Of a DNA stretch of 64,000 nt, positions 1 to 11,030 are shown in pieces. The position numbers were made by a program, and so were the translations under genes. The DNA lies in contig JAJEKV010000010.1 in the NCBI GenBank assembly GCA_021234155.1, positions 20,318,977-20,382,976 on the forward strand, written 5' to 3'. The notes below the pieces were generated by a model. That model did not search any database. It was given only the letters and a program-made list of their open reading frames with translations, and had not been told where the DNA came from. This DNA is from Isoetes taiwanensis (lineage: Eukaryota > Streptophyta > Lycopodiopsida > Isoetales > Isoetaceae). Each line of letters opens with the position of its first letter. Positions within the stretch are counted from its first letter, which is position 1.

Positions 1-302
1 TCTAAGAATAGAAAGTTTTAGTCTAAAAATAGAAAGTTTGCTTAAACTTTGTAAAAACCTCAAATAGAATGTCCTAGAAGAGAGAGGATGCTCTAGGGTA
101 GGCAGAGAAGTTCTAAAATAGAAAGTAAGAAGAGAGAGAAAAGTAAAAAGTTTAGAGAACTTTGCAAAAAACTCAAAATAGAATGTTCTAGGGTGTTCTA
201 GATGCTATAGGAGAAAAGAGGGAGGCTCTAGAAGCACCCCAGAGAAAAAAAAAATAGAAAGTTTTTGAAACCCTTGCAAATGCTCAAAATAGAATATTCC
301 GA
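1..302. repeat. Family-A tandem repeats (right end of an array)
   Basis: The stretch holds several degraded units of the AT-rich family: an 'aaaatagaaagttt' stem, 'aaactttgcaaa', 'ctcaaaatagaatgttct' and a 'gctctaggtaagca' end. Short GA insertions interrupt the last units, so the array grades into purine-rich sequence. The array continues to the left of the window. Confidence 0.8.
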
Positions 303-668
303 GATGATACTTTGGAATTGGTAGTAAGTGTGATGGGCATGATGGTGTGTAAGCTTCCACATGGGTGATACTTTAGAATTGACATAATTTTAGAATTGGT
401 AGTAGAGATAGTAGATGTGACCCCATGGGCATGTGTGAACATGTTACTCATGAATGATACTTTGTTGGTAATGGAACAGAGGGTTGAGGAAAGATGTGTG
501 AATAAGACTATGAAATACCATGGAGAGAAATAGAGATGTGAGTAAGATCCTCATAGGTGATACTTTGGAATTGGTAGTGTTCTTCCCATGAGTGAAACTT
601 AGAATTGGTAGAGAGGGCATGTGTGATATGGAGAGAAGGATGGGAGTAGGTGAAGAGGCCCTTATGGA
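303..668. repeat. Family-B tandem repeats (GATACTTTAGAATTGGTAG type)
   Basis: The phrase 'gatactttRgaattggtagta' recurs several times, alternating with 'gtgatgggcatgatg', 'aagcttccacatgggtga' and 'catgtgtgaacatgttactcatgaatgat' blocks. The same block order returns next to purine tracts at 9.2, 17.9, 38.6, 45.0 and 48.8 kb, so this is a defined array type rather than unique sequence. It leads directly into the first purine tract. Confidence 0.75.
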
Positions 669-671
669 TAA

Positions 672-1373
672 TACTTTTAGAGAGAGGGAAGAAAGAAAAA
701 GGAGAGAGAGAAGAGAGAGGAGAGAGAGAGGAGAGAGAAGAGAGGAGATGAGAGAGAGAGAGAGAAATAGAAAAAGAGAGAGAAAGATAGAGAAAGAGGG
801 GAGATAGAGAGAAAAGGAGAGAGAGATGGAAAAAGGAAGGAGAGAGAGAGGAGGAGAAGAGAAAGAAGGGGAAGAGAAGAGAGGGAGAGAGAGAAAGGGA
901 GAAGAAGGAGAAAGAGAGAAGGAAAGGAGGAAAGAGGAGAGAGAAAGGGGAGACAGAGAGAGAAATATAGAGAGAGAGAAAGAGAAGATAGAGAGAAGAG
1001 GGGAGAGAGAGAGATGAGGAAAGAGAGAGGAGAGAGAGAGGAGAGGGGGGGAGGAAGAGAAAAGAGAGAAGAGAGAGGAGAGAGAAGAGAGAAGGGAGAA
1101 AAGAGAGGAGAGAGAGAAGAGAGAGAAAGAGAGAAGAGAGAAGAAGAGAGGAGAGAGAAAAGAGAGAAGAGAAAGGAGAGAGAGAGAAGGAAGAGATAAG
1201 AGAGGGGAAGAGAGGAGAGAGGGAGAGGGAGAGAAAGGAGAGAGAGGGACAAGAAAGGAGAAGAGAGAAGAGAGAGGAGAGACAGGAGAGAGAGAAGAGA
1301 GAAGAGTCCAGAGAGAAGAGAGAAGGAGAGAGCTGAGAAAGGAGAGAGAGGAGAGAAGAGAGAAAAGGAAGGG
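672..1373. repeat. Polypurine (GA)n-like tract 1
   Basis: The + strand is almost entirely A and G, with rare T or C. The opening 150 bases resemble those of the tracts starting at 39.02 and 45.20 kb. Open frames here code only Arg/Glu/Lys (+) or Ser/Leu/Phe (-) and are by-products of composition. Confidence 0.95.
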
Positions 1374-1460
1374 CCCACCAAAATAGCTAATGGGGCCCAA
1401 AGGAGAAAAGAAGAAGAACAGAGATTTTAATATTGTTAAAGAGGAATACTACAAAAAAAG
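1374..1460. repeat. Short linker between purine tracts
   Basis: This mixed-composition linker contains 'gggcccacca', 'aatggggcccaa' and 'attttaatattgttaaagagg'. The first two phrases recur at about 39.73 and 47.59 kb, which marks it as a truncated relative of the cassette linkers. It has no tRNA-like head. Confidence 0.55.
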
Positions 1461-1695
1461 AAGGCACAAAGGTTAGAGAAGAGAGGAAGAAAGGGGAGAG
1501 AGGAGAGACAAGAGAGGAGGAATGGTGAGAAAGAAAAGGCAGGGGAGAGAGAGAGAGAGGGAGGAAAGAGGAGAGAGATGGGAGAGAGAGAAGAGGAGGG
1601 AGAGAGAAAAGAGAGAGAGAGAGAGAAGAGAGAGGAGAGAGAGAAGAGATAGAAGAGAGAGATAGGAGAGAGAGGATAAAGGAGGAGAGAGATAG

Positions 1696-1740
<45 letters not shown>

Positions 1741-1818
1741 GAGAGAGAGAAAGAGAAGGGAGAGAGAAAAGAGAGGAGAGGGAGAGAGGAAGAGATAGGG
1801 AGTGAGAGGAGAGAGAGA

Positions 1819-1893
<75 letters not shown>

Positions 1894-1944
1894 GGGGAAG
1901 AGAGAGAGGAGGAGAGATGAGAGAGAGGAGGAGCCAAAGAGGAG

Positions 1945-1983
<39 letters not shown>

Positions 1984-2033
1984 AAGGAGAAAGGGGGGAG
2001 AAAGGAGAGGAGGAGAGAGATTGACTTGAAGAG

Positions 2034-2068
<35 letters not shown>

Positions 2069-2517
2069 AACAAAGAGATAGGAGAGATAGGAAGAGAGAG
2101 ATAGGAGAGAGAGGAGAAATGGAAGAGAGATAGGGAGAGAGAAAAGAGAGAGGAGAGAGAGAGAGAGAGAGAGCCAGAGAGAGAGAGAGGAGAGAGAGAG
2201 GAGGGGAGGGAGAGAGAGAGGAGGAGAGAGATAGGAGAGAGGAGAGAGGGGAGAGAGAGAAGAGATAGGAGAGAGAAAAGAGAGGAGAGAGAGAGAGAGA
2301 AGAGAGAAGAGAGAGAAGAGAGAGGAGAGGAGGAGAGAGATAGGAGGGAGAGAGAGAGGAGAGAGAGAGGATAGGAGAGAGAGAGAGAGAGGAGGAGAGA
2401 GGAGAGAGGAGAGAGGGGGGAGAGGGAGGAGAGAGAAAGAGAGAGAGAGGAGAGAGAATTTAGGGAGAGAAGAAGAGAGGAGAGAGAGGAAGAGAGAGAG
2501 AGAGAGAGAAGAGAGGA

Positions 2518-2563
<46 letters not shown>

Positions 2564-2759
2564 GAGGGAGAAGAGAGGGAAGAGAGAGGAGAGAGAGAGG
2601 AGATAGAGAGGGGGAAAAGAAGAGAGATGAGAGAGAGAGGAGAGAGAAGAGAGAAAGGAGAGGAAGAGAGAGGGAGAGAGAAAAGAGGAGAGAGAGGGGA
2701 GAAAAGAGAGGGGGGAGAAAAGAGAGAGAGAAGAGAGATAGGAGAGAGAAGAGAAAAAG

Positions 2760-2791
<32 letters not shown>

Positions 2792-3205
2792 AGAGAGAAG
2801 GGGAAGAGAGAGAAAGAGAGGGGGAGAGATAGAGAAAGAGGAGAGATGTATAAGAGAGAGAGAAAGGGTTAGGGGAGAGAAAGAGGTACTTTTCTCAGGT
2901 GATGGCAAGAAGAAAAGGAAAGAGACTATAAAAATAGAGAAAGATAGGAGAGAAGAAGAGAGAAGATGGGGGAAGAAAGGAGAGAGAAACATGAGGCCCT
3001 AAGAAGAGAGAAAGAAAGAGAGGAGAGAGGAAGAGAGGAGATAGAGAGGGGAGAAATAGAGAGAGAGGAGAGAGATAGGAGAAAGAAAAGAGGAGAGAGA
3101 AGAGAGAAGGAGAGGAGGGAGAGAGAAGAAAGGAGAAAAGGAGAGAGGGAAGAGATAGGAGAGAGAAGACAGGAGAAGAGAGAGAGAGGAGAGAGGGAGA
3201 TAGGG
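1461..3205. repeat. Polypurine tract 2
   Basis: This is a long (GA)n and (GAGAGG)n tract with pure GA runs near 1.70 and 1.84 kb. A small non-purine patch near 2.88-2.93 kb ('tacttttctcaggtgatgg') breaks it. The 518-aa minus-strand Ser/Leu frame across 1.4-3.0 kb is a composition artefact. Confidence 0.95.
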
Positions 3206-3696
3206 CACATGGGTGGGCCAAACTGAGGCGTGAGCAGGCCGGAATGGGGCGAGCCGAGGAAAGGAGCAAAAGAGAAACAAGAGAGGAGAGAGAAAGAGAG
3301 GAGAGAGGAGAGAGAGAGAGAAGAGAAGAGAGAAAAGAGAGGGAGAGGGTAAAGATAAAGAGAAGAGAAGAGAGAGGAGAGAGAAAAAGAGAGAGAGAGA
3401 GAAGAGAGAAGAGAGGAGAGAGGAAGGAAAAGAGAGACAGAGGAAGGCTCCCCTATATTTAATACACACACATATATTTATCAAATGGAAGGAAGTAGGC
3501 TAAACATAGGCTTTGCAGGCTTGTTTGAGATGGAATAGGTCCCAGGATGTCCAAACCGAGCAGGTTCCTGAGGGGCTTCAGCCGAGGAAGGGTGCAAGAG
3601 AAAAGGTCACGTGGGTGGGGCCAACCTAGTCTAATATAATCGGGAGGGGAATAGAGCCGAGGAATGAGTTAAAAAGAAAGGGGTTTCTCGGCTTGA
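3206..3696. repeat. Double linker with embedded GA tract
   Basis: A first linker (3206-3262, 'cacatgggtgggccaaactgaggc', 'gccgaggaaaggagcaaa') is followed by GA sequence (3263-3448, with a 'ggtaaagataaagagaagag' motif at 3349). A second, longer linker follows with 'acatatatttatcaaatgg' and three further copies of the 'gccgaggaa...gcaa' phrase. The conserved 'cctagtctaatataat' block sits at about 3628. No coding sequence is evident. Confidence 0.6.
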
Positions 3697-3872
3697 TCTC
3701 TACCGTCCGCGGGCCTTGGCCTCCAAAAAGCTCCCAAGTTTGGTGGACAAAAATTTTTGGTTTACCAATGGACTTGAACCCCCCGACATTGCCCCCCAAA
3801 CCCCCCACCACCACTAGACCAACCGGGCTTTTCTTGAAATAATAAGGAGTCCATGCTTAGTTACATACCGAG
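3697..3872 (-). mobile_element. tRNA-derived SINE-like element, copy 1
   Basis: Read on the minus strand, TGGTCTAGTGG (3821-3811) fits the RNA polymerase III A box TRGYNNARNGG, and GGTTCAAGTCC (3780-3770) fits the B box GGTTCRANNCC. They are 30 nt apart, close to tRNA spacing. The sequence between them is G-rich and would not fold as a normal tRNA, which points to a SINE head rather than a gene. A conserved body follows with 'ggtaaaccaaaa', 'gtccaccaaacttgggagc' and 'ggccaaggcccgcgga'. This is the best-preserved head in the window. Confidence 0.75.
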
Positions 3873-4445
3873 TCTACTCCACTGAAGGATACTCCCCAGA
3901 TGTTCCTAATGTTCTAGAATCCTTGGAATGTCCTAGAACGTTCCATGCCCGCGAGCAAGCACCTCAGCCTAAAAACAGAAACTTGCGTTTCCAAAAAATA
4001 GTTTTGAAAACTTTGCAAATGCTCAAAAATAGAATGTGTGGACGTTCCAGTGTGCTCATGGGTAAGCACCCCCGCCTAAAATAGAAAGTTTCGCTTTAAA
4101 AATAGAAAGTTTTTGAAAACTTTGCAAATGCTCAGAATAGAATGTTCCTGGAATTCCGTGCTCATGGGTAAGCACCTACCTAAAAAATGTAATGCTCTCA
4201 CTAAAAATAGAAAGTTTTTGAAACCTTGCAGTAAATGCTCAAAATAGAATATGGAATGCTGGCAAGATGCTCAAGTGGCAAGCACCTCAATCCAAAAAAT
4301 AGAAAGTTTTTTGAACGCTGCAAATGCGTCAAAATGTATCAAAGAATGTTGCAGATGCTCTAGTGGCAAGCACTCAACAACAGAAAGCTTCCTGTACTAA
4401 AAATAGAAAGTTTGCTTAAACTTTGTAAAACCTCGACAGAGAGAT
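3873..4445. repeat. Family-A array
   Basis: The array begins with a cassette-specific lead ('ggatactcc..agatgttcc..atgttctagaatcc') and continues with about five family-A units. Their ends alternate between 'gctcatgggtaagca' and 'gcccgcgagcaagca'. It ends in 'tttgcttaaactttgtaaaacctc', the unit type that usually precedes a purine tract. Confidence 0.85.
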
Positions 4446-6163
4446 AGGTGGGGGGCTTTGGAGAGAGGAGAGAGAGAAGAGACAGGAGATAGAGAGAGAA
4501 GAGAGATAGAGATAGAGAACAGACATAGAGAGAGAAGAGAGATAGGAGATAGAGAGAGGGGAGAAATAGAGAGAGAGGAGAGAGAGAGAGGAGAGAGGAG
4601 AGAGTGAGAGAGAGGAGGAGGGAGGAGAGAGAGGAGGAGAGAGATAGGAGAGAGAGAGAGGAGAGAGATAGGAGAGAGGGAGAGAGGAGATAGAAAGAGG
4701 GAGAAATAGAGAGAGAGGAGAGGAGAGAGGAGACAAAGAGAAGATGTGAGAGGGAGGAGAGAGGAGAGGGATGAGGAGGAGAGAAGAGAGAGAAGAGAGA
4801 GGGAAGAGGGGGTAGAGAGAGAGAGAGGAGGGAGGAGAGAGAGAAGGGAGTGCATGGGAGAGAGAGAAGAGAGAGAAGACATAAAGAGAGAGGAGAGAGA
4901 GAGCATGATGAGAGGAGGAGACAAAGAAGAGAGAATAGAGACAAGAGGGAGAGTGGGAAGAGAGAGAAGAGAGAGAGAAACAACAAAAAGAGAAGGAGCA
5001 GAAAGAGAGAGGAGGGAGGAGAGAGAAGAGAAAGAAGAAAGACTAAGAGAGAGGAGCAGAGAGAGGGGAAAGAAGAGAGAGATGAGAGAGGAGAGAGAAA
5101 GAGGAGGAGGGAAGAAGAGAGGAGAGGGGAAGAGAGAGGAGAGAGAGAGGAGATCTAAAAGAAGAGAGAGGGGAGAGAAGATGTGACAAAGGAAGAGGGG
5201 AGAGAGGAGAAGCAGAGAGAGAGAGAGAGAGGAAAGAAAAGAGAGGGAGAGAGACAGGGAAAGAAAGAGAAGAGAGAGGAGGAGAGAGGAGAGCGTAAAA
5301 GAGAGAGGAGAGGGGAAGGAGGAAAGACACAAAGAGAGAGAGGGGAGAGAGGAGGGAGAGAGAGAGAGGAGGAGAAAGAGGGGGGAGAAGATAAAGAGAG
5401 GAGAGAGAAGATAGGAGAAGAGAGGAGGAGGAGGAGGAGAGAAGAGAGAGGAGGGAGAAGAGGAGAGAGGGAGAAATAGAGAGAGAGGAGAGAAATAGGA
5501 GATAGAGAAATAGGAGATGAGAGAGGAGAGAGATTGTGATAGAGAGGGAGAAATAGAGAGAGAGTGAGAGAGATAGGAGAGAGAGAGGAGAGAGGAGAGA
5601 GGAGAGAGGAGAGAGGAGAGGAGGAGAGGGAGGGGTGAGAGGAGGAGAGAGATAGGAGAGAGAGAGGATAGAGAGAAATAAAAAGAGAGAGAAGTGTAGA
5701 GAGAAAGGGGAGAAATACAGAGAGAGAAGAGAAATAGGAGCTATGCAAATAGGAGATAGAGGGAGGAGAGAGATAGGAGATGTAGGAGCTGAGAAATAGA
5801 GAGAGAGGAGAGAGATAGGAGAGAGAGAAGAGAGAGAGAGAAGAGAGAGAGAAGAGAGGAGAGGGAGGAGAGAGGAGAACAGAGAGGAGAGAGAAAGATG
5901 GTGAGAGAGAGAAGGAGCATGGAGTGAGAGAGAAGAAAGAGAAGAAGGATGGAAGAGAGAGGAGAGAGAAAGCAAGGAGAGAGGAGAGACAAAGAAGAGA
6001 GAGGAGAGAGAATAGAGACAGAGGGAGGGAGAGAGAGAAGAGAGAGTGAGAGAGAAAGAGAGTGAGGAGGAGAGTATAGCAGCAGGAGAGTGGTTAGCGA
6101 GAGGAGGAGAGAGATATATAGCAGGATGTGAGATATAGCAGAGGAGAATAGAGAAAGAGAGAT
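4446..6163. repeat. Polypurine tract 3
   Basis: This tract includes the recurring complex motif 'aaggagcatgg...gagaagaaggatggaagag' near 5.91-5.96 kb and many 'ggagaaatagagagagaggag' phrases. The 3' end (6.10-6.16 kb) is diluted with 'atatatagcagga'. Open frames on both strands are compositional. Confidence 0.95.
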
Positions 6164-6503
6164 GGAGATAGGTACATGGGTGGGCCTAAATGGAGGGCGA
6201 AATGAGGCCTACGAAAAGGGAGCAGAAAAGTGGCACGCCGCCCGTCTAATATAATGTAAAATAGTGTCCGGCTCTGTCAGGAGTGAGTGAGTCCGTGAGT
6301 GAGTAACTGCCCATCTCGACAGAAGGAGGCTTAATGCGGCTGACATCTCTGCTGTCCAGGCCTGGCCCTCAAAAGCTCCTCAAGTTTGTGACAAAATTTT
6401 TTTTACTACTAATGACTCTAACCTCGGACATTGCCCCCAAACCCCCACCCTTACCACTAGACCAAGCATTGGTTTCAAAAACGGAAGTTCATACATAGTT
6501 AAG
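6164..6503 (-). mobile_element. Linker plus SINE-like head, copy 2
   Basis: The linker starts with 'ggtacatgggtgggcc' and carries a degraded 'gtctaatataatgtaaaatag' block and 'gagtgagtgagtccgtgagtgagta'. The minus-strand A box TGGTCTAGTGG is intact (6464-6454). The B box (6423-6413) has lost the canonical core, so this copy would not be expected to drive Pol III transcription well. Confidence 0.7.
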
Positions 6504-9185
6504 GGTGAGTGCCAACAATCCGGCGGATGGTTCAGATGTTCTAGAAGCTGTTTCCAGGAAGCTTCTGCACGTCCTCGAATCTCTAGAATGTCCTAATCTT
6601 TCTAGAATCTTCTTAGAATCTTCTAGAATGTCTGGTAACAGAAGTTTTTGGAATTTTGCAAATGCTCAAATAGAATATTGTGGAATGTTCCAGTGCTCAT
6701 GGTACACCCTCAGCCTAAAAATAAGTTTCACTAAAAATAGAAAGTTTTTAAAACTTTGCAAATGCTCAAAATAGAATGTTCCGAATGCCCGATGCTCATG
6801 GGTGAGCACCCTCAAATTAAAAATAGAAAGTTCCTACTAAGAATAGAAAGTTTTTAAAAACTTTTTGCAAAATGCTCAAAATAGAATGTTAAGTAGGAAT
6901 GCTGCGTGATGCTGATAGAATGTTGTGAATGTTCCAAAGTGCTCGCGGGTAAAGGCCCCTACCTAAAAATAGAAAAGTTTTCCTCAGCCTAAAATAGAAA
7001 GCTTTGAAACTTTGGAAAAATGCTTAAAATAGAATGGTGGAATCGTTCAGATGTCATGGGTAAGCACCTCAAATTAAAATGGTGTCGTACTAAAAATAGA
7101 AAGTTTTTGAAACCTTGCAAAATGCTCAAAATAGAATGTGGTGGAATGTTCCAGATGCCTCATGGCTACAGGTCACCTAAAAATGAAAGTTTCTACTAAA
7201 AATAGAAAGCTTTTGAAACTTTGCAAATGCTCAAAATAGAATGGTGGTGGAATGTTCCGATGCCTGGCGGATAAGCACCTCAATCTTAGAATGTCCTAGA
7301 CCTTCTAGAATCTTCTAGAATCTTCTAGAATGTCTAAAAATAGAAGTTTTTGAAATTTTGCAAACGCTCAAAATAGAATATTGTGGACGTTCCGTGTGCT
7401 CATGGGTAAGCACCCTCACTAAAAATAGAAAGTTTTGGCCTAAAAATAGAAAGTTTTAAAACTTTGCAAATGCTCAAAATAGAATGTTCTCAGATCGCCC
7501 AGATGCTCCGCGGTGAGCACCTCCTACTAAAAAATAGAAAAGTTCAGCCTGAAGAATAGAAAGTTTTTAAAACTTTACAAATGCTTAAATAGAATGTTAT
7601 AGAATGTCAGCAGATGTTGATAGAATGTTGCGGAATGCCTGTGTGCCTGCGGTAATGCACCCTATGCATAGTTATACAAATAAATTAATCTGCTGATACT
7701 CAGGGATGTTCTAGAATGTTCTAGAATCTCGAATGTCTTAGAATGTTCCGGTGCTCATGGGTAAGCACCTCACCAAAAATAAAGTCTCAGCCTAAAAATA
7801 GAAGTTTTTTGAAACTCTTGCAAATGCTCAAAATAGAAGATCTGCGGAATGTTCCAGGCTCATGGGCAAGCACCTCGCCTAAAAATAGAAAGTTTTACCT
7901 AAAAATAGAAAGCCTCAAAACTTGCAAATGCTCGAATAGAATGTTCGGAATGTTCCGTGTGTTCGCGGGTAAGCATAGAAAGTTTCACCAAAATAAAGTT
8001 CTTTGAAACTCGAAAATGTCACAGAATGTGGTGGAATGTCCCAAATTACCATGGGTAAGCAACTCGCCTAAAAAATAGAAAGTTTCAGCCTAAGAATAGG
8101 AAAGCTAAAAAACTTCGCAAAATGTACTAAAATAGAATGTTATAGAATGCTGCGTATGTTGATATATAATGGTGTGGGACGTTCCGGTGTGCTCATAAGG
8201 CTACACCGCCTAAAAATAGAAAGTGTTTCAAATTTAAAATAGGTTTTTGAAACTTTGAAAATGCTCAAAATAATGGTGGAATGTTCCAGCATGCTCATGG
8301 GTAAGCACCCCTACCAAAATAGAGAGTTTCAAATTAAAAATAGAATTTTTAAACCTTTTCAAATGCTCAAAGCAGAATGTTCTCGAATGTCTAAGTGCTC
8401 ATGGGCAAGCACCCTACTAAAAAATAGAAAGTCTCGGGTCCGTAACAGAAAGGTTTTTGGAAACTCTTGCAAATGCCCACAAAGAGAATGTTCTAGAATG
8501 TTCCGGTGTGCCCGCGGCAAGCACCCCGCCTAAAAATAGAAAGTTTCAAATTCAGTAAAAATAGAAGTTTTTGAAAGTTTGCAATGCTCAAAATAGAATG
8601 GGTTGTGGAATGTTCCGTGCTCATGGGTAAGCACCCTACCTAAAAATAGAAAGTTTTTGAAACTTTGCAAAATGCCTCAAAATAGAATATTGTGGAAATG
8701 GTTTCCTAGGTTTGCAAGCACCTCTAAGAAAAGTTTTCAAAATTAAAAATAGAAAGTTTGTTAAGACTTTGCAAATGCTCAAAATAGATTGTTTTGGAAT
8801 GTTGCAGATGCTCATGGCAAACAATAAAAAAGTTTTGGAAATTTGCAAATGCTCAAAATAGAATGGGTTCCTGAATGTGCGTATACTCAAAGGTAAGTAC
8901 CCTCACTAGTAAAAATAGAAACTTTAGTCTAAAAATAGAAAGCTGGCTTAAAACTTTGTAAAAACTCAAATAGAATGTCCTTAGAATGTTCTGCATGCTC
9001 TTAGTAAAGTGCATGTCAGCCTAAAAATAGAAAGTACGGTAGTCTAAAAACGTAGTAAAGATTGCTAAAACTTTGTAAAAACTCAAAATAGAATAAGTTC
9101 TAGAGTGTTCTAGGATGCCATAAGCAACCAATTCATGCTCAAAAAAGCAGAAAGTTTCAGAAACCTTGCAAATGCCAAACAGAAT
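6504..9185. repeat. Longest family-A tandem array (about 2.7 kb)
   Basis: More than twenty units follow the plan 'cctaaaaatagaaagttt / gaaactttgcaaatgctcaaaatagaatg / ttccagatgctcatgggtaagcacctcag', with the first phrase often doubled. Heat-shock-element-like runs are densest at 6.59-6.63, 7.303-7.330 (three consecutive TTCTAGAA spaced by 2 nt) and 7.709-7.726. Unit ends vary between CTCATGGG and CCGCGG forms. Small open frames such as 6505-6774 and 7743-8006 are just unit translations. Confidence 0.9.
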
Positions 9186-9438
9186 ATTCGAGGTAATGCT
9201 TGAACTTGGTAGTGAAGTGTGATGTGGGTACATGGTGTGTGTAAGCTTCACATGGGTAGTACATGGGCATGTGTGAGTATGTTACTCATGAGTGATACTT
9301 TGTTGCTAATGCACAGAGGGTTGAGCAAGATGTGAATAAGACCTGAAATACCATGGAGTGCTGGATGAGTAAGATCCCCATAGGTGATACTTTGAAATTA
9401 GTAATGTTCTCTATAGCGCGATAATTTTAGAATTGGTA
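9186..9438. repeat. Family-B repeats
   Basis: The stretch carries 'gtgatgtgggtacatggtgtgtgtaagcttcacatggg', 'catgtgtgagtatgttactcatgagtgatactttgttg' and 'tgaataagacctgaaataccatggag' in the same order as at 303-668. It bridges the long family-A array and the next purine tract. Confidence 0.75.
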
Positions 9439-9755
9439 GGAGGGGCATGCGGGGAGGAGGCGGGGAGGAGGAGGGGAGAAGAGAGAGAGAGGAGAGAGAT
9501 AGGAGAGAGAAGGAAAAAGAGGAAAGAAAAAGAGGAGAGAAAGGGAGAGAGAGAACAGAGAGGAGAGAGGAGAGAGAGAGAGATGAGGGAAGAGAGAGGA
9601 GGAGAAAAGGAGAAGAGAGAGAAAAAGATAAGGAGAGAAGAGGGAGAGAGAGAGGGGGGGCAAAGAAGAGAGGAGAAAAGAAGAGAGAGGAAGAGAGCTG
9701 AAAGAGGGAGAGAGAAGAGATGAGAGAGGGGAAGAGAGAGAGAGAGAGAGAGAGA

Positions 9756-9804
<49 letters not shown>

Positions 9805-10091
9805 TAGGATGTGATAGATAGATAGATATAGAGAGAGATATGGGAGAGAGAGAGGGAAAGAGGAGAGGAGAGCTGGGAACAGAGAGGGAGAGGAGAGAGG
9901 AGGTAGGAGAAAGGAGAGAGGAGAGAGAGAGGGAAAAGAAGAGAGAGGAGAGAGAGGAGAGAAAGGACAGAAAGATAGAATGGCTGTGGAGGGGATGTAT
10001 GCAAGAGAGAGGAGAGAGAAGAAGAGAGGAGAGAAAGAAGAGAGAGAGAGAAGAGAGAGAAGAAAAAGAAGAAAGAGAGAGGAGATAGGAG
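9439..10091. repeat. Polypurine tract 4
   Basis: The tract opens with G-rich 'ggggaggaggcggggaggagg' type sequence and contains a pure (GA)n run near 9.76-9.80 kb, then a 'gatagatagatatagagag' patch. The G-rich start is unusual among the tracts here. Confidence 0.95.
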
Positions 10092-10458
10092 CACGTATAA
10101 GTGGGTCTAAAATCATGGTGTCACGAGGCCTACTGAAATGAGAAAGGAGTTAAAGAGGTGTTGAAACCACTGCCGTGCCCAGCCCCTTTCTAGTCTTATA
10201 TTATAAAGAATAAATAACTGTGAGAAAAGTTAGTGAGTGAGTAAATCCGCCCATCCGACGGTATAGGAAGGAGGCGCTTAATGGCGCCGATTCCTACCGT
10301 CCTGCGGACTTAATCTCTCAAAAGCTCCTGCCTGGTGGACAAAATTTTTTGGTTTACTGTGACTAACTCCCCTGACATTGTCTCCCCAAACCCCCACTCC
10401 TACCACTAGACCAAACTTCGCCTTTTCTGTATCAATAGGAAGTCCATGCTTAGTTAAG
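10092..10458 (-). mobile_element. Linker plus SINE-like head, copy 3
   Basis: The linker carries 'tctagtcttatattataaagaataaata' in place of the usual conserved block and a 'gagtgagtaaatccgcccatccgac' phrase. The minus-strand A box is intact (10413-10403). The B-box position (about 10371-10361) reads as a degraded GGTTCAAG. The downstream phrase 'agtccatgcttagttaagg' marks the 5' side of the element on the minus strand. Confidence 0.7.
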
Positions 10459-11030
10459 GTCAACAAATAATCTGTGGATGAACCGGGATGTTCTAGAATG
10501 TTCTAGAATCTCTTGAATGTCCTAGAATGTTCCGTGATGCCCGCGAGTAAGTTACACCTCGCCTAAGAATAGAAAAGTTTCACTAAAAATAGAAGTTTTT
10601 TAAAACTTTGCAAATGCCTTTCAAAATAATGTTGTGGGATCGTTCCGTGTACCATGGTGTCTCACTAAAAATAGAAATTTTCAGTCTAAAAATAGAGTTT
10701 TCAAAACATTGCAAAATGCCCTAACAGAATGTTTTGGAATGTTCCGTGCCTCAAGCACCTACCTAAAAATAGAATGTTCTCACACTAAAATGTAAAGTTT
10801 TTGAAAACTTGCAAATGCTCAAAATAGAATGTTATGGAATGCTGCATGCTCGCGGGTAAGCACCTCAATCCAAAATAGAAAGTTTCAAACATTGCAAATG
10901 CTCAAAATAGAATGTGCTAGGAAATGCTGTGATGCTCTAGGTAAGTAACCTCTGGCCCCAAGAATAGAAAGTTTCGCCTAAAAATAGAAAGTTTGCTTAA
11001 ACTTTGTAAAACTCAGATAGAGAGATAGTG
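10459..11030. repeat. Family-A array with a perfect HSE-like lead
   Basis: The array starts with TTCtaGAAtgTTCtaGAA at 10491-10508, followed by 'tcctagaatgttccg', then about five family-A units. It ends with the 'cttaaactttgtaaaactc' unit that abuts a short GA tract. Confidence 0.85.

Noticed and set aside
672-1373. Telomeric or centromeric repeat identity for the tracts
   Set aside because: There are no TTTAGGG or TTAGGG runs, and nothing in the sequence indicates a centromere-specific unit.
3697-3872. Functional tRNA gene on the minus strand
   Set aside because: A and B boxes fit, but the G-rich interior cannot form the anticodon and acceptor stems, and the sequence is repeated with a long common body.
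4746-5186. Plus-strand Arg/Glu/Lys-rich open frames resembling SR- or RE-rich proteins
   Set aside because: They are translations of (GA)n-like repeats with frames set by chance. They lack conserved borders or non-repeat domains.
6504-9185. Regular repeats with spacer-like parts, considered as a CRISPR array
   Set aside because: Units of 88-109 bp are repetitive over their whole length with no unique spacers, and the context is eukaryotic.
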